Positions 8,904 through 18,089 of a DNA stretch of 64,000 nucleotides are shown one piece after another. The first letter of the stretch is position 1. Each line of letters starts with the position of its first letter. The translations under genes and the position numbers were made by a program. This DNA comes from JAZGAE01 sp036475545. Lineage in GTDB: Bacteria > Pseudomonadota > Alphaproteobacteria > DATDPM01. The notes below the pieces were generated by a model that was not told the origin of the DNA, searched no databases, and saw only the letters and a program-made list of their open reading frames with translations. The stretch covers positions 13,529 through 77,528 of the forward strand of contig JAZGAE010000155.1 of assembly GCA_036475545.1 (NCBI GenBank). Reading direction: 5' to 3'.

Positions 8904-8910
8904 ACAGAGG
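8904..8910 (+). promoter_or_regulatory. Shine-Dalgarno that favours a TTG start for yicC
   Basis: The ACAGAGG element ends 5 nt before the TTG at 8916. The later in-frame ATG at 8931 is 20 nt away and so less well placed. Confidence 0.5.
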
Positions 8911-8915
8911 TTTCG

Positions 8916-9803
8916 TTGCCCCTTTGCAGCATGACCGGCTTCGCCCGCGCCGACGGTCACGTCGACGGCTGGACCTGGACCTGGGAGCTCAAGAGCGTCA
9001 ACGGCCGCGGCCTCGATGTGCGTTGCAAGCTGCCGCCCGACCTCGACGGCTTGGAGTCGATGGCGCGTTCCCACATCCAAGAACGTTTCAGCCGCGGGAC
9101 CATCTCGGCGGCGCTGACGGTCACGCGGCCGCCCGGAGCGCTGAAGCTGCGGCTGAATGTGGAGGTCGCCGAGCAGCTGGAGCAGATCGTGAGGGAATTG
9201 GCGGCGCGGGTGAAGGCGCAGCCGCCGACCCTCGACGGGTTGCTCTCGGTGCGGGGCGTGATCGAGACGGCCGAGGAGGACGAGGCGCCCGAGGCGCGCG
9301 CGAGCCGCGAGCAGGCCTTCGTGGTGGCTCTCGACGAAGCAATTGCCGCCCTGGCCGAGGCGCGAGCGCAAGAGGGCACGCGGCTCGGGGCCGTGCTCGC
9401 GAGCCAGCTCGACGAGCTGGAGGGCCTGGCCGACGACGCGGAAGCGTGCGCAACCGTGCGCCCCGAGGCGATTCGAGCGCGCCTCAAGGAGCAGGTCGCG
9501 GCCCTGCTGGAGGCTGCGCCAGCGCTGCCCGAGGAGCGACTGGCGCAGGAGGCGGCGCTGCTCGCCGCCAAGGCGGACCTGCGCGAAGAGCTGGACCGGT
9601 TGCGGGCGCACCTGGCGGCGGCGCGCGAGTTGCTCTCCGCCGGCGGGCCGGTGGGGCGACGGCTCGACTTCCTGTGTCAGGAGCTGAACCGCGAGGCCAA
9701 CACCATTTGCTCCAAGTCGACCGACATCGAGCTGACCCGGATCGGCCTCGACCTCAAGGCCGGAATCGAGCAGTTTCGCGAGCAGATTCACAACATCGAG
9801 TAG
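8916..9803 (+). CDS. yicC: YicC family protein (putative RNase adaptor/endoribonuclease)
   Basis: YicC/YloC proteins have recently been linked to RNA cleavage and small-RNA turnover. The 295-aa product has the family start pattern SMTGFARADG and the C-terminal block GRRLDFLCQELNREANT followed by CSKSTDIELTRIGLDLK. I prefer the TTG at 8916, giving MPLCSMTGFAR, because YicC proteins normally have a few residues before SMTGFA and a Shine-Dalgarno fits. An ATG at 8931 is the alternative. It precedes gmk by a few bases, the usual yicC-gmk pairing. Confidence 0.93.
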   Translation: MPLCSMTGFARADGHVDGWTWTWELKSVNGRGLDVRCKLPPDLDGLESMARSHIQERFSRGTISAALTVTRPPGALKLRLNVEVAEQLEQIVRELAARVKAQPPTLDGLLSVRGVIETAEEDEAPEARASREQAFVVALDEAIAALAEARAQEGTRLGAVLASQLDELEGLADDAEACATVRPEAIRARLKEQVAALLEAAPALPEERLAQEAALLAAKADLREELDRLRAHLAAARELLSAGGPVGRRLDFLCQELNREANTICSKSTDIELTRIGLDLKAGIEQFREQIHNIE

Positions 9804-9815
9804 CGCAGCTTGCCC

Positions 9816-10454
9816 ATGCCGTCCCCCGACATCACGCGCCGTGGCCTGATGCTCGTGCTTTCCTCGCCGTCGGGCGCCGGCAAGACGACGATCACGCGCG
9901 GGCTGCTGGAGCGCGACGAAGGCATTTCCATGTCGGTCTCCGTCACGACGCGGCCCAAACGCCCCGACGAGGTCGCCGGCGTCGACTACCACTTCGTCGA
10001 CCCCACCGATTTCAACCTGATGATGAACCGGGACGAGCTCTTGGAGTACGCGAAGGTCTTCGGCCATTACTACGGCACGCCGCGCGGGCCGGTGGAACAA
10101 GCCCTGAGCGCGGGGCGCGACGTGCTCTTCGACATCGACTGGCAGGGAACCCAGCAGCTCGCCCAGAACGCGCCCAAGGACCTGGTGAGCGTGTTCATCC
10201 TGCCGCCCTCGACCGCCGAGCTGGAGCGGCGCCTCAGAACCCGCGCCCAGGACAGCGCCGAGGTGGTGGCCCAGCGCATGGCCCAGGCCGCGGACGAGAT
10301 GAGCCACTGGCCGGAATACGACTACATCGTCGTCAACCGGGAGGTGGACGAGAGCGTCGCCGCCGTCGAGGCCATCCTGGTGGCCGAGCGGCTCCGGCGC
10401 GACCGCCGGGTCGGCCTCGCCGATTTCGTCAAGCGGCTGCGCGAGGGGCAGTAG
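9816..10454 (+). CDS. gmk: Guanylate kinase
   Basis: Gmk phosphorylates GMP to GDP with ATP. The protein of about 212 aa has the P-loop SSPSGAGKTT, the GMP-binding block VSVTTRPKRPDEV with DYHFVD, and the lid region RLRTRAQDS. An in-frame TTG two codons earlier (9810) is a possible start. It lies 12 bp after yicC and is probably co-transcribed with it. Confidence 0.96.
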   Translation: MPSPDITRRGLMLVLSSPSGAGKTTITRGLLERDEGISMSVSVTTRPKRPDEVAGVDYHFVDPTDFNLMMNRDELLEYAKVFGHYYGTPRGPVEQALSAGRDVLFDIDWQGTQQLAQNAPKDLVSVFILPPSTAELERRLRTRAQDSAEVVAQRMAQAADEMSHWPEYDYIVVNREVDESVAAVEAILVAERLRRDRRVGLADFVKRLREGQ

Positions 10455-10503
10455 CCCAGCAAGGGCTTCCCGCCGGGGCGGCCGGGGGCGGGCGACGGCG
10501 GCG

Positions 10504-11346
10504 TCAGCCCAGCTCTAGCGTGGTGACCCCGAACACGCGCCGCAGCGGTATGTCGGGCTCCTTGCCCCTATACATGCGCGCGGTCTCGAACACGGCCTTC
10601 ATGCCGTGGCCCCTGGCCAGCGCAACCGCGGCGGCATTGGGCTCGGGCACGTCGAGGACCAGTGGCTCGCCGGGGGCGGTGGCCGAGAGCGCCCGAAACA
10701 GCGCCTCGGCCTGGTCCGCGCCGTCGGCGAAAAGCGGGCCGATCTTGTGGCCGGTCCGGCACCGGCGGATGACGCCGTACCCTGAGAGCCTGCCGGTCTC
10801 GAGGAGTCCCAGGGCCCTGCCGTCCGGCACGGCGATCCAGCGCTCGAGAAACCGCTCGCGCGGGGCCGGAAACAGCTCGCGGTCATATGCCGCGACCTGG
10901 GCGAAGGGGAGCGAGGCCAGATCGACCGCGGCGCTGGCCTCTTGCGCCCGCCCGGCGCCCTCGAAGCGGACGTTGCGGTAGGCGAGGCGGAAGCCGGACC
11001 TGTGGTAGCCGTCGGGTCGCGCCGGGTCGCCGTCGAGGCCCACGCTGCGGCCGCCCAGGCGGGCCAGGCCCGCGCGCCATAACCGCCGGCCGAAACCGCG
11101 GCCCCGGTGCTCGGGCGCGACGATGAACAGGCCGAGGAAGCCGAAGTCGGCGCCATAGGCGACCGCGGAAATACCGGCAACGGCCTCGCCGGCGAGCTCG
11201 CCGACGAGAAAGCCCCCGGGATCGGTGGCCCAGAAACACTCGGCGTCATGAAGGCCCGGGTTCCAGCCTTCCATCGCCGCCCAGTCGAGCACGCGGTCCA
11301 GGTCGGCGCGACCCATGGGGCGAATCGCGAATGGCTCGCTTGTCAT
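10504..11346 (-). CDS. Two-domain GNAT family N-acetyltransferase
   Basis: The 280-aa protein starts with a GNAT domain (MTSEPFAIRPMGRADLDRVL); its acetyl-CoA pyrophosphate loop is EHRGRGFGRRLW at about residues 79-90. A second, GNAT-like C-terminal half (from about residue 150, including PGEPLVLDVPEPNAAAVAL and GHGMKAVFETARMYRG) fits the YitH/GNAT-C arrangement. The acetyl acceptor cannot be read from sequence. It converges on gmk and lies 69 bp downstream of rsmA on the same strand. Confidence 0.85.
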   Translation of the reverse strand: MTSEPFAIRPMGRADLDRVLDWAAMEGWNPGLHDAECFWATDPGGFLVGELAGEAVAGISAVAYGADFGFLGLFIVAPEHRGRGFGRRLWRAGLARLGGRSVGLDGDPARPDGYHRSGFRLAYRNVRFEGAGRAQEASAAVDLASLPFAQVAAYDRELFPAPRERFLERWIAVPDGRALGLLETGRLSGYGVIRRCRTGHKIGPLFADGADQAEALFRALSATAPGEPLVLDVPEPNAAAVALARGHGMKAVFETARMYRGKEPDIPLRRVFGVTTLELG

Positions 11347-11415
11347 TGCACTTGCCGCTGGCCTCCGTTCCGCGCCGGCGAAGGCCGCCCTTCCGCTCCG
11401 CGCCCCCAGGAGCGC

Positions 11416-12312
11416 CTAGCCGGCGCCGCCGCCGGCGCTCTCCCGAGCGATCCCGGGCAGGGCGCGCGCGAGCGCGCAGAATTCCTGAACGGTAAGCTCC
11501 TCCGCCCGCGCCGTAGGGTCGAGGCCGACGGCGTCGATCAGCGCGGCGGCGTCGAGCCCGAGAGACTTCAGGCTCGTGCGCAGCATCTTGCGCCGCTGGC
11601 CGAATCCGGCCGCCACGACCCGCTCCAGCGCGCCGCGGTCGGCCTCCGCCAGCGGCCGCGGCCGGGGGATGAGCTGCACCACCGTGGAGGTGACCTTGGG
11701 CGGCGGCGTGAATGCGCTCGGCCGGACGTCGAACAGCGCGCGGGCCTCGCACAGCCACTGGACCATCACCGACAGCCGGCCGTAGGCCTTGGTCCGCGGC
11801 ACCGCGGTGATGCGGGCCGCCACCTCCTTCTGGAACATCAGCGTGAGCGACTCGAAGGCGGGCAGGTCACCGAGCCAGCGCAGGAGCAGGGGCACCGCGA
11901 TGTTGTAGGGCAGATTGGCGACGATCTTGGCCGGACCTTGCGCCTCGCGCGCCAGCGCCGCGGCGTCGACCTCGAGGGCATCGGCGGCGACGATCTCGAG
12001 CCGCCCGGGGAAGGCGCGCATGAGGCTTTGGAGCGCCGCCACGCACCGCTCATCGCGTTCGATGGCGATGACGCGGCGCGCGCCCTCGAGCAGCAGCGCG
12101 CGCGTCAGCCCCCCGGGCCCGGGCCCGACCTCGATCACCGTGACCTGGCGCAAGTCCCCCGCCGCGCGGGCGACGCGGCGGGTGAGGTTCATATCGAGCA
12201 GGAAGTGCTGGCCCAGCGCCCGCCGGGCGGTGATCCCGTGCGCGGCGATGACCTCGCGGAGCGGCGGAAGCTCGGGTCGCTCCGGGGCCACCCTAGTCCC
12301 CTCTGTCATCAT
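11416..12312 (-). CDS. rsmA: 16S rRNA (adenine1518-N6/adenine1519-N6)-dimethyltransferase
   Basis: RsmA (KsgA) dimethylates two adjacent adenines in helix 45 of 16S rRNA late in 30S assembly. The 298-aa protein has the SAM loop EVGPGPGG (61-68) and the adenosine-methyltransferase motif NLPYN (133-137), plus the N-terminal LGQHFLLD. Two adjacent ATG codons (12312 and 12309) could both start it. It is the last gene of the surA-pdxA-rsmA set; the 42-bp repeat lies between pdxA and this gene. Confidence 0.97.
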   Translation of the reverse strand: MMTEGTRVAPERPELPPLREVIAAHGITARRALGQHFLLDMNLTRRVARAAGDLRQVTVIEVGPGPGGLTRALLLEGARRVIAIERDERCVAALQSLMRAFPGRLEIVAADALEVDAAALAREAQGPAKIVANLPYNIAVPLLLRWLGDLPAFESLTLMFQKEVAARITAVPRTKAYGRLSVMVQWLCEARALFDVRPSAFTPPPKVTSTVVQLIPRPRPLAEADRGALERVVAAGFGQRRKMLRTSLKSLGLDAAALIDAVGLDPTARAEELTVQEFCALARALPGIARESAGGGAG

Positions 12313-12341
12313 AGGACGGCACGTGTGATGGCCTTGGGTGA

Positions 12342-12383
12342 TCCTCCGGCGCAGTCCGTTCAACTTGACCGGATTATGCTCTA
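12342..12383. repeat. 42-bp palindrome-bearing repeat, copy 1 (ends pdxA)
   Basis: This 42-bp element is repeated at 27705-27746 with one mismatch. It contains a 19-bp near-perfect palindrome (TCCGTTCAACTTGACCGGA, paired arms with two mismatched positions around the centre) and ends in CTA. Read on the minus strand, that CTA is the TAG stop of pdxA. It sits in the 68-bp gap between pdxA and rsmA. Confidence 0.85.
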
Positions 12384-13433
12384 GGCGACCGAGGCGGACC
12401 TGTCGGCCGCGCTCCGGCGTCGGACCATGTCGGCGGCCATGGCGAGCGCCGCCACGAGGCTCGATTCGCGCGCTTCGCCGGAGCCGGCGATGTCGAGCGC
12501 CGTGCCGTGGTCCGGGGAGGTGCGAACGAACGGCAGCCCCAGGGTGATGTTGACGCCGTGATCGAAGTCGATGGTCTTGAGCGGGATGAGCGCCTGGTCG
12601 TGGTGCATGCAGATCACCGCGTCGTGGGCGCGCCGCGCCGCCTCGTGGAAAAGGGTATCCGCGGGCGAGGGGCCGGCGACCTCGAGGCCGAGCGCGCGCA
12701 GCTCCGCGACCGCCGGCGCGATGACGTCGATCTCCTCCGAGCCGATATCTCCTTCTTCCCCGGCATGGGGGTTGAGCGCGGCCACGGCGAGCCGCGGGCG
12801 GGCGATAGCGAAATCGGTGACGAGGGACGCCGCCACGACCCGCCCGCAGGCCACGATCCGGCGCCGGTCGAGCGCGGCGACGGCCTCGGCCAGCGGCAGA
12901 TGGACCGTGACGGGAGCCACCCTGAGCCCTGGGCAGGCAAGCATCATCACAGGCAAAACGGGCGCGCCCGTCTCGGCGGCGGCCAGCTTCGCGAGATACT
13001 CGGTGTGGCCAGGGTATTCGAACCCGGCCGCATGAAGGGTCTTCTTGTGGATCGGGTTGGTCACGACCGCCGCCGCCTCGCCGGCATGGGCGAGCGCCAC
13101 GGCCCGGTCGATCGAAGCGACGACGGCGGCCGCGTTCTTGGGGTCCGGCCGCCCGGGCGTCACCCCTGCCGGCAAGGCCAGCGGCAGCACCGGGAGCGCG
13201 GCGGCGAAGGCCCGCGCCGCCTCGCGAGGCGAGCCGACCGCGCGCACGCGCACGGCGAGGCCGAGGGCGTGCGCCAGCCGCTCGAGCCGGGCCGGATCGT
13301 CGATCACGAAGAAGGGGGGCGCCAATCCGTTTCCGCCGCCGGTCCGCCGCAGCCACGCCCGCAGCGTGATTTCGCCGCCGATTCCGGCGGGCTCGCCCAT
13401 GGTCAGCGCCAGCGGGACGGAAGCGGACGTCAT
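12381..13433 (-). CDS. pdxA: 4-hydroxythreonine-4-phosphate dehydrogenase
   Basis: PdxA oxidises 4-phosphohydroxy-threonine in pyridoxal phosphate synthesis. The 350-aa protein opens with PLALTMGEPAGIGGEI and carries the substrate/metal segments NPIHKKTLHAAGFEYPGHTEYLA (given here as family context), LNPHAGEEG and HDQALIPLKTIDF. The ATG at 13433 overlaps the surA stop by 4 bp (ATGA). The TAG stop lies inside the 42-bp repeat, so the gene's 3' end may have been reset by insertion of that element. Confidence 0.96.
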   Translation of the reverse strand: MTSASVPLALTMGEPAGIGGEITLRAWLRRTGGGNGLAPPFFVIDDPARLERLAHALGLAVRVRAVGSPREAARAFAAALPVLPLALPAGVTPGRPDPKNAAAVVASIDRAVALAHAGEAAAVVTNPIHKKTLHAAGFEYPGHTEYLAKLAAAETGAPVLPVMMLACPGLRVAPVTVHLPLAEAVAALDRRRIVACGRVVAASLVTDFAIARPRLAVAALNPHAGEEGDIGSEEIDVIAPAVAELRALGLEVAGPSPADTLFHEAARRAHDAVICMHHDQALIPLKTIDFDHGVNITLGLPFVRTSPDHGTALDIAGSGEARESSLVAALAMAADMVRRRSAADRSASVA

Positions 13434-14710
13434 ATCCGCATTTCCACGGTCGCGGAACGGCGGAGGTCGCGCAGATAGCGCCGCGCCATCAGGTCCAGGC
13501 GTTGGCCAAAAATGGCTTTGCTGACCTCGTCCCGATCGGGCAACACCGATTCCGCCTCCTTGCGGTCGCAAACCATGAGAACCGAAATGGCCGCCTTCGT
13601 CTGCACCGGTTGGCTCACCTTCCTGACCTTCAGAGTCTCCACCACCTTCCGAAGATGCTCCGGCAGGTCGCCGACGTTGATCCAGCCAAGGTCGCCGGAC
13701 AGTGGCGATCCCAGCTCGGCACCCAGTTTCTCCATATCGTCGCAGGATTTGATGTGCGGCCTCATCTCCTTGGCGAGCTTGATTTGGCTGGCGATTTCAT
13801 CCTTCGTGGCGCCCGGCGGCAGGGGAAAATAAATCTGGCGCAGCCACACCCTGGCGGTTTGCGAGCCCGCCGGCACTTGGCGGTCGCGAAGGAGCAGAAT
13901 GTGATAGCCGGTCACGGTGCGGATTGGAACCGAGATTGCGGGGGGCCTCATCTTGGCGAGGACCGCTTCCAGCTCTTCGTCGAGCTCGCCCTCCCGCACC
14001 CAACCGATGTCGCCTCCGGCGAGGGCGGTTCCGCTTTGCGAGAACTGCCGGGCGAGCGCCGGGAAGTCCGCGCCCTTGCGGATTTGTGCGACCAACCGCT
14101 CGGCGGTCTCGCGGACCTGGGCATCCTGTTCGGGGTAATCGACGGCGAGAAAGATCTCGGCCACGAGGTTCTGTGGCTTGTCCTTTATGGCCTCCATATG
14201 GGCGAGGGCTTCATCCACTTCGTCCTCGCCGATGTCGATGTCGGGCCGGATCCGTCGCCTGATGACCTTGCTCCAGGCGATGGTGGCGCGGACCTGGGCG
14301 ACGACGGTGTCCTTGCTGATTCCTTCCTCGGCGAAAAAGGTGTCCAGGCTGCCCTCGGCAACCTCGTTCCGTTTTAAGATGCGGGCGAGGGCCGCCTCGA
14401 TTTCGGCATCGGTGATCCTAGCGTTGATCCGCTCCGCTTCCTGGATCTGAAGCCGCTCGTCGATCAGGGTGCGCAACACCGCGGGGAGCAGCCGCTGGCG
14501 GATCTCGGGCGAGTCCTCCAGGTTGGAGGAGAAGATCACCAGCTTCAGCCGCTCGGTAATGTCCAGGACCGAAATGATGTCGTCATTCACGACCGCGGCG
14601 ATGCTCTGAACGTCGCGCACCTCGACCGGCCCGGCGGCGACGAGCGTCATCAGCATCACAAGGCACGGGAAGGCGCGTTTCACCGGCGTCGTCGTTGTTA
14701 TCGTTGACAC
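13430..14710 (-). CDS. surA: Periplasmic chaperone/peptidyl-prolyl isomerase SurA
   Basis: SurA escorts unfolded outer-membrane proteins, including LptD, across the periplasm. The frame encodes a signal peptide (KRAFPCLVMLMTLVAAG), the SurA N-domain (VNDDIISVLDITERLKL) and two parvulin-like domains (around QNLVAEIFLAVDYPEQ and ARVWLRQIYFPLP). I take the GTG at 14710 because an ATG at 14764 would give an over-long leader; a GTG just before the KR of the signal peptide is also possible. It is followed by pdxA with a 4-bp overlap and preceded by lptD, a classic proteobacterial order. Confidence 0.92.
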   Translation of the reverse strand: MSTITTTTPVKRAFPCLVMLMTLVAAGPVEVRDVQSIAAVVNDDIISVLDITERLKLVIFSSNLEDSPEIRQRLLPAVLRTLIDERLQIQEAERINARITDAEIEAALARILKRNEVAEGSLDTFFAEEGISKDTVVAQVRATIAWSKVIRRRIRPDIDIGEDEVDEALAHMEAIKDKPQNLVAEIFLAVDYPEQDAQVRETAERLVAQIRKGADFPALARQFSQSGTALAGGDIGWVREGELDEELEAVLAKMRPPAISVPIRTVTGYHILLLRDRQVPAGSQTARVWLRQIYFPLPPGATKDEIASQIKLAKEMRPHIKSCDDMEKLGAELGSPLSGDLGWINVGDLPEHLRKVVETLKVRKVSQPVQTKAAISVLMVCDRKEAESVLPDRDEVSKAIFGQRLDLMARRYLRDLRRSATVEMRI

Positions 14711-14818
14711 GCTTGGTCCAAAAGCGACTGGGCCATATATAGGATCAATCGCGGCGGTCGACAATTCTCGCCCGACTGCCGGCCGCCTCCGCGGTTTAGG
14801 GTTTTCCGGCGCCCGTCC

Positions 14819-16972
14819 TCATATCCGAACCTCGCCCAGGTGCTTGAAGACGACGCGGAACAGAACGGTGTCGGACGGCTCGATCTCCCGGTCTCTAGTG
14901 AACGAGCGGCGAATGTCTGCGGAGAGGAAGAAGCACTCGTCCTCGTAAATCAAGCCGAAACCGGTGGAGAGGGTGGCGCCGCCTTCGGTGAGGTCGCGCC
15001 TTCCGTAGGCGCGGGCCGCCCAGTACTCGTTGATTTGCGAGCGGGCGGAAACGGTAATCTCCTCGCGGTCGCCGAAGCCGGCGGTGCCGGCCGTCTCGTC
15101 GATGAAGATATAGTCCAGGTTCAGCCGGAGCGCCGGCGGGCCTGCGGCCATGGTTAATTCGTTGACCCTCGGCTCGAGGCCGTCTTTGTCGAAGCGAAAG
15201 CGGTAGAGAAGATCGAGGCCGCGCCCGGGCGACAGATGGACCCTGCCGACGAAGTCGGAGAGCCGGTCCCTCAGCCCCGATCCGACCGCGAAGTCGGTGT
15301 CCTCTCGGAAACGGAAGCTCTGGCCCAGGAAGGCGGTCAAGCTTCGACCACGATGGTCGTAGAGCCCTGTTATCAAACCGTAGTCCAGGCGCTGTCCGCT
15401 GTCGACCCGGTCGAGCCCGGGGAACCGGTTGAGGCTGAACAGGTCGGCGTCGTCGAACTCGAAGGCTTGGCTGTCCTCGTTGGGAATATCATCGGGATTG
15501 CCGCCGTTGGGTCCGACGATGAGGGCCGCAACGGGTTCGACGAGGTAGCGCGCGCCGCCGATCTCACGCACCAGCGGATAGCGCCAATCGAGAGCCAGCT
15601 GAGGGAAGATCCGCCCCGTCACTCCGTCGAACGACCCGTCGGGACCGGCGGGATCGGCGACGTCGTTGACGAAGTAAAGGTCGGCCTGGGTTACGGCGGA
15701 CAGGTTGAAGACGTTTCCCGATTTGCCGGTGTGGGAAAGATGCCACCCGCCCTTGAAGGAAAGGCGCCTGCTGTCGGCGCCTTCGTCGCGACTGAGTGAC
15801 AGGATGTTCGTGTCGAGCGTCCAATATGCGCCGCGCCGGTTCGGAACGCTGACGAAATTGTAGTCGATCTGCGGCAGAATGAGGGGCGTCGTTTCGCTTT
15901 TGTCCCGGGCGCGAAGGCCCTGGAAGGCGTATCCGTTGACCGCCGCGTAGCTGCGCTGCCGGAAACCCTCCATGAAGGCCCGGGTCGTGAGTACGTCTTC
16001 GAAGCCGAAGCCGTATCTCTGGAGATAGGTATCGTCCGATGCGCGGGCGACGTTGAACCCCCAGCGCCAGGTGTCGTTGATGTCGAACCGGCCGCGGCCG
16101 CGGATGTGGCCCCTGAGCTGGTCTTCCTCGCGCATGCCGGTACTGTCGGTGCGGTCCGCTTTGGTAATGCTGCCGGAAAACTCGAACTCCCCGTCGGTGA
16201 GCCGCTGGCGGTATTCGCCGAAGAAGACGGGCCCCTGTTTGCCGGTGAGGATGGGCTCCAAGGTGGCGTCCTTGTCGGGCGCGATGTCGATGTAGTAGGG
16301 CGTGCCGACGATGAAGCCGAGCTGGCTGTTGCTGCCCAAGCGCGGGGCGAGGAGCCCGCTGCGCCGCTCCACCGTGGGATCGGGGTGCGAGAGGTAGGGC
16401 GTGTAGGCGACCGGGATGCCGAACATCTCCAGGAACGCGTCGTAATATTCTATGTTCCTGGCCTTCTCGTCGTGGACGACCTTGATCGCCTTGATCTGCC
16501 ATAGGGGCGGACGCCCGGGCTTGTCCTCGCACAGTTTACAGGGAGAGAAGACCGCCCGCTTCATCTCCGACCTGACCCCGGCAATGCGCGATGCCTGGTT
16601 GGCCGCCAGCCGCGACTCGTCCGGGAAAAGCATGCGCAGGTTGCGGAGGAAACCCTTTTTCATCCCGTCCTGGAGCTCGACGTAGTCGGCGAAATAGACC
16701 TCGCCGGTCGGCTCGAGCAAGCTGACGTTGCCCGAGGCCGTGACCACGTTGGTTCTCTGGTTGAGGGTTACGGTGTCGGCCAGCAGTACGCGCGCATCCT
16801 GGGAGATCTCGACGTTGCCCGAGGCGATGACCAGGCTCCGCTCCCGGTCATGTCGGACGTTGTCGGCGCTCACCAGGACGGGCAACTCCCGTGTGGGTCG
16901 TTCCTGGCCGACCGCCGGCCCCGTCACCGTCAGCGCGAGCGCCACAATTCCGCACGCAGTCCCCTTCCGCAT
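14819..16972 (-). CDS. lptD: LPS-assembly protein LptD
   Basis: LptD is the outer-membrane beta-barrel that inserts lipopolysaccharide into the outer leaflet with LptE. The 717-aa protein has a signal peptide ending near GPAVGQE, an OstA/LptA-like jelly-roll (about 30-140: VSADNVRHDRERSLVIASGN) and a C-terminal barrel closing with FRVVFKHLGEVRI. The cysteines of CKLCEDKP and the late YEDECFF could form the disulfides known in LptD. The ATG at 16972 is followed at once by a basic, hydrophobic signal sequence. It lies directly after lptG (6 bp). Confidence 0.95.
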   Translation of the reverse strand: MRKGTACGIVALALTVTGPAVGQERPTRELPVLVSADNVRHDRERSLVIASGNVEISQDARVLLADTVTLNQRTNVVTASGNVSLLEPTGEVYFADYVELQDGMKKGFLRNLRMLFPDESRLAANQASRIAGVRSEMKRAVFSPCKLCEDKPGRPPLWQIKAIKVVHDEKARNIEYYDAFLEMFGIPVAYTPYLSHPDPTVERRSGLLAPRLGSNSQLGFIVGTPYYIDIAPDKDATLEPILTGKQGPVFFGEYRQRLTDGEFEFSGSITKADRTDSTGMREEDQLRGHIRGRGRFDINDTWRWGFNVARASDDTYLQRYGFGFEDVLTTRAFMEGFRQRSYAAVNGYAFQGLRARDKSETTPLILPQIDYNFVSVPNRRGAYWTLDTNILSLSRDEGADSRRLSFKGGWHLSHTGKSGNVFNLSAVTQADLYFVNDVADPAGPDGSFDGVTGRIFPQLALDWRYPLVREIGGARYLVEPVAALIVGPNGGNPDDIPNEDSQAFEFDDADLFSLNRFPGLDRVDSGQRLDYGLITGLYDHRGRSLTAFLGQSFRFREDTDFAVGSGLRDRLSDFVGRVHLSPGRGLDLLYRFRFDKDGLEPRVNELTMAAGPPALRLNLDYIFIDETAGTAGFGDREEITVSARSQINEYWAARAYGRRDLTEGGATLSTGFGLIYEDECFFLSADIRRSFTRDREIEPSDTVLFRVVFKHLGEVRI

Positions 16973-16977
16973 GGGGC

Positions 16978-18072
16978 CTAACCATCTTCGAGATGAAACA
17001 GCATGGCAAGGCCAAGAAGGGTGCTCACGCCCGCCGGCGTCCACGCCGCGAGCGCCACCGGGATTTCAGCCGAGAGTCCGAGTGCGAACACGACGTCCGA
17101 AAGAAAGTAGAGAGAGAAGCCCGCGATCACGCCGCCCGCGATGATCATGGTGTTGCCGCCGCGCCGCTTCAAACGCAGGGTGAACGTTGCGGCAATCAGG
17201 ACCATGGCGCACAGCAAAAGCGGCGACGCGAGAAGCGAATGCCAGTAGAGGCGGTGCTTGAGGGCGGAAAATCCCGCCGACTCCAGCACCTCAATGAAGC
17301 CGGGCAAGTCCCAGAACGACATCGTTTCCGGCGAGGCGAAGCTGTCCTGGATATCCTCTTTGGTCAGGCTCGTCTCCACCCTGTGCTGCGCGGCAAAGCG
17401 GGGCGGCGTGTCCGGGGCCGTGAGCCAGGCGTCCCGCAGTTCCCAGTAGCCGTCCGCGAGACGCGCCTCGGCGGCGTCGATGCGCCCGACGAAACGGTCG
17501 GGGCCCTCGAACAGGAAAATGATCACGTCCTGCATGTCCATGCTGTTGGGGAGCACCCGCAGGGCGTGCACCACCGATTGGCCCGTCTCGTCCCCCTGGC
17601 GCAGCCAAAGCCCCGATTTGGAAACCTTGAGCAGGCTGGTGCGCCCCCGCAGGTAACGGCTCTCCATCTGCTCGAACCTGGATGTCATGACCGAGGCGAT
17701 CGGGTTGAAGACGCTGATGTTGAAGACGCCGATGGCAAGGGCCATCGCGAGCGCCGGCAGGAGAAACTGCCACACCGACACGCCCGCCGAACGGGCGACG
17801 ACAAGTTCGCGGCTTCGGGTAAGCCGTGCGAAGACGAACATGCCGGCGAAGAGGATCGCGAAGGGGAGAAGCTCCTGCGCCATCAGCGGGAGCTTCAAGA
17901 GCGACATCGCCAGGACGACATCCAGCGTGGCGTGCGCTTTCGCGGCGGCGCGGCGCATCAGCTCGACGGTATCGAGCAAGAGGGTCACGCCGAGGAGCGC
18001 CAGGTACACGGTGCCGAACCAGAGAATGAACTGGCGTCCGATGTACAGCGACAGGGTCGCGGACAGGCGCAT
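16978..18072 (-). CDS. lptG: LPS export ABC transporter permease LptG
   Basis: LptG is an inner-membrane permease of the LptB2FG complex, which extracts LPS into the periplasmic bridge. The 364-aa protein has an LptF/LptG (YjgP/YjgQ) fold: membrane helices at the N-terminus (QFILWFGTVYLALLGVTLLL) and C-terminus around a central periplasmic jelly-roll. FARLTRSRELVVARSAGVS is the conserved cytoplasmic coupling segment. The start at 18072 is the ATG of MRLSATLSLYIGRQF. It lies 17 bp after lptF and just before lptD. Confidence 0.95.
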   Translation of the reverse strand: MRLSATLSLYIGRQFILWFGTVYLALLGVTLLLDTVELMRRAAAKAHATLDVVLAMSLLKLPLMAQELLPFAILFAGMFVFARLTRSRELVVARSAGVSVWQFLLPALAMALAIGVFNISVFNPIASVMTSRFEQMESRYLRGRTSLLKVSKSGLWLRQGDETGQSVVHALRVLPNSMDMQDVIIFLFEGPDRFVGRIDAAEARLADGYWELRDAWLTAPDTPPRFAAQHRVETSLTKEDIQDSFASPETMSFWDLPGFIEVLESAGFSALKHRLYWHSLLASPLLLCAMVLIAATFTLRLKRRGGNTMIIAGGVIAGFSLYFLSDVVFALGLSAEIPVALAAWTPAGVSTLLGLAMLFHLEDG

Positions 18073-18089
18073 CGCGCGTGACTCCTTCG

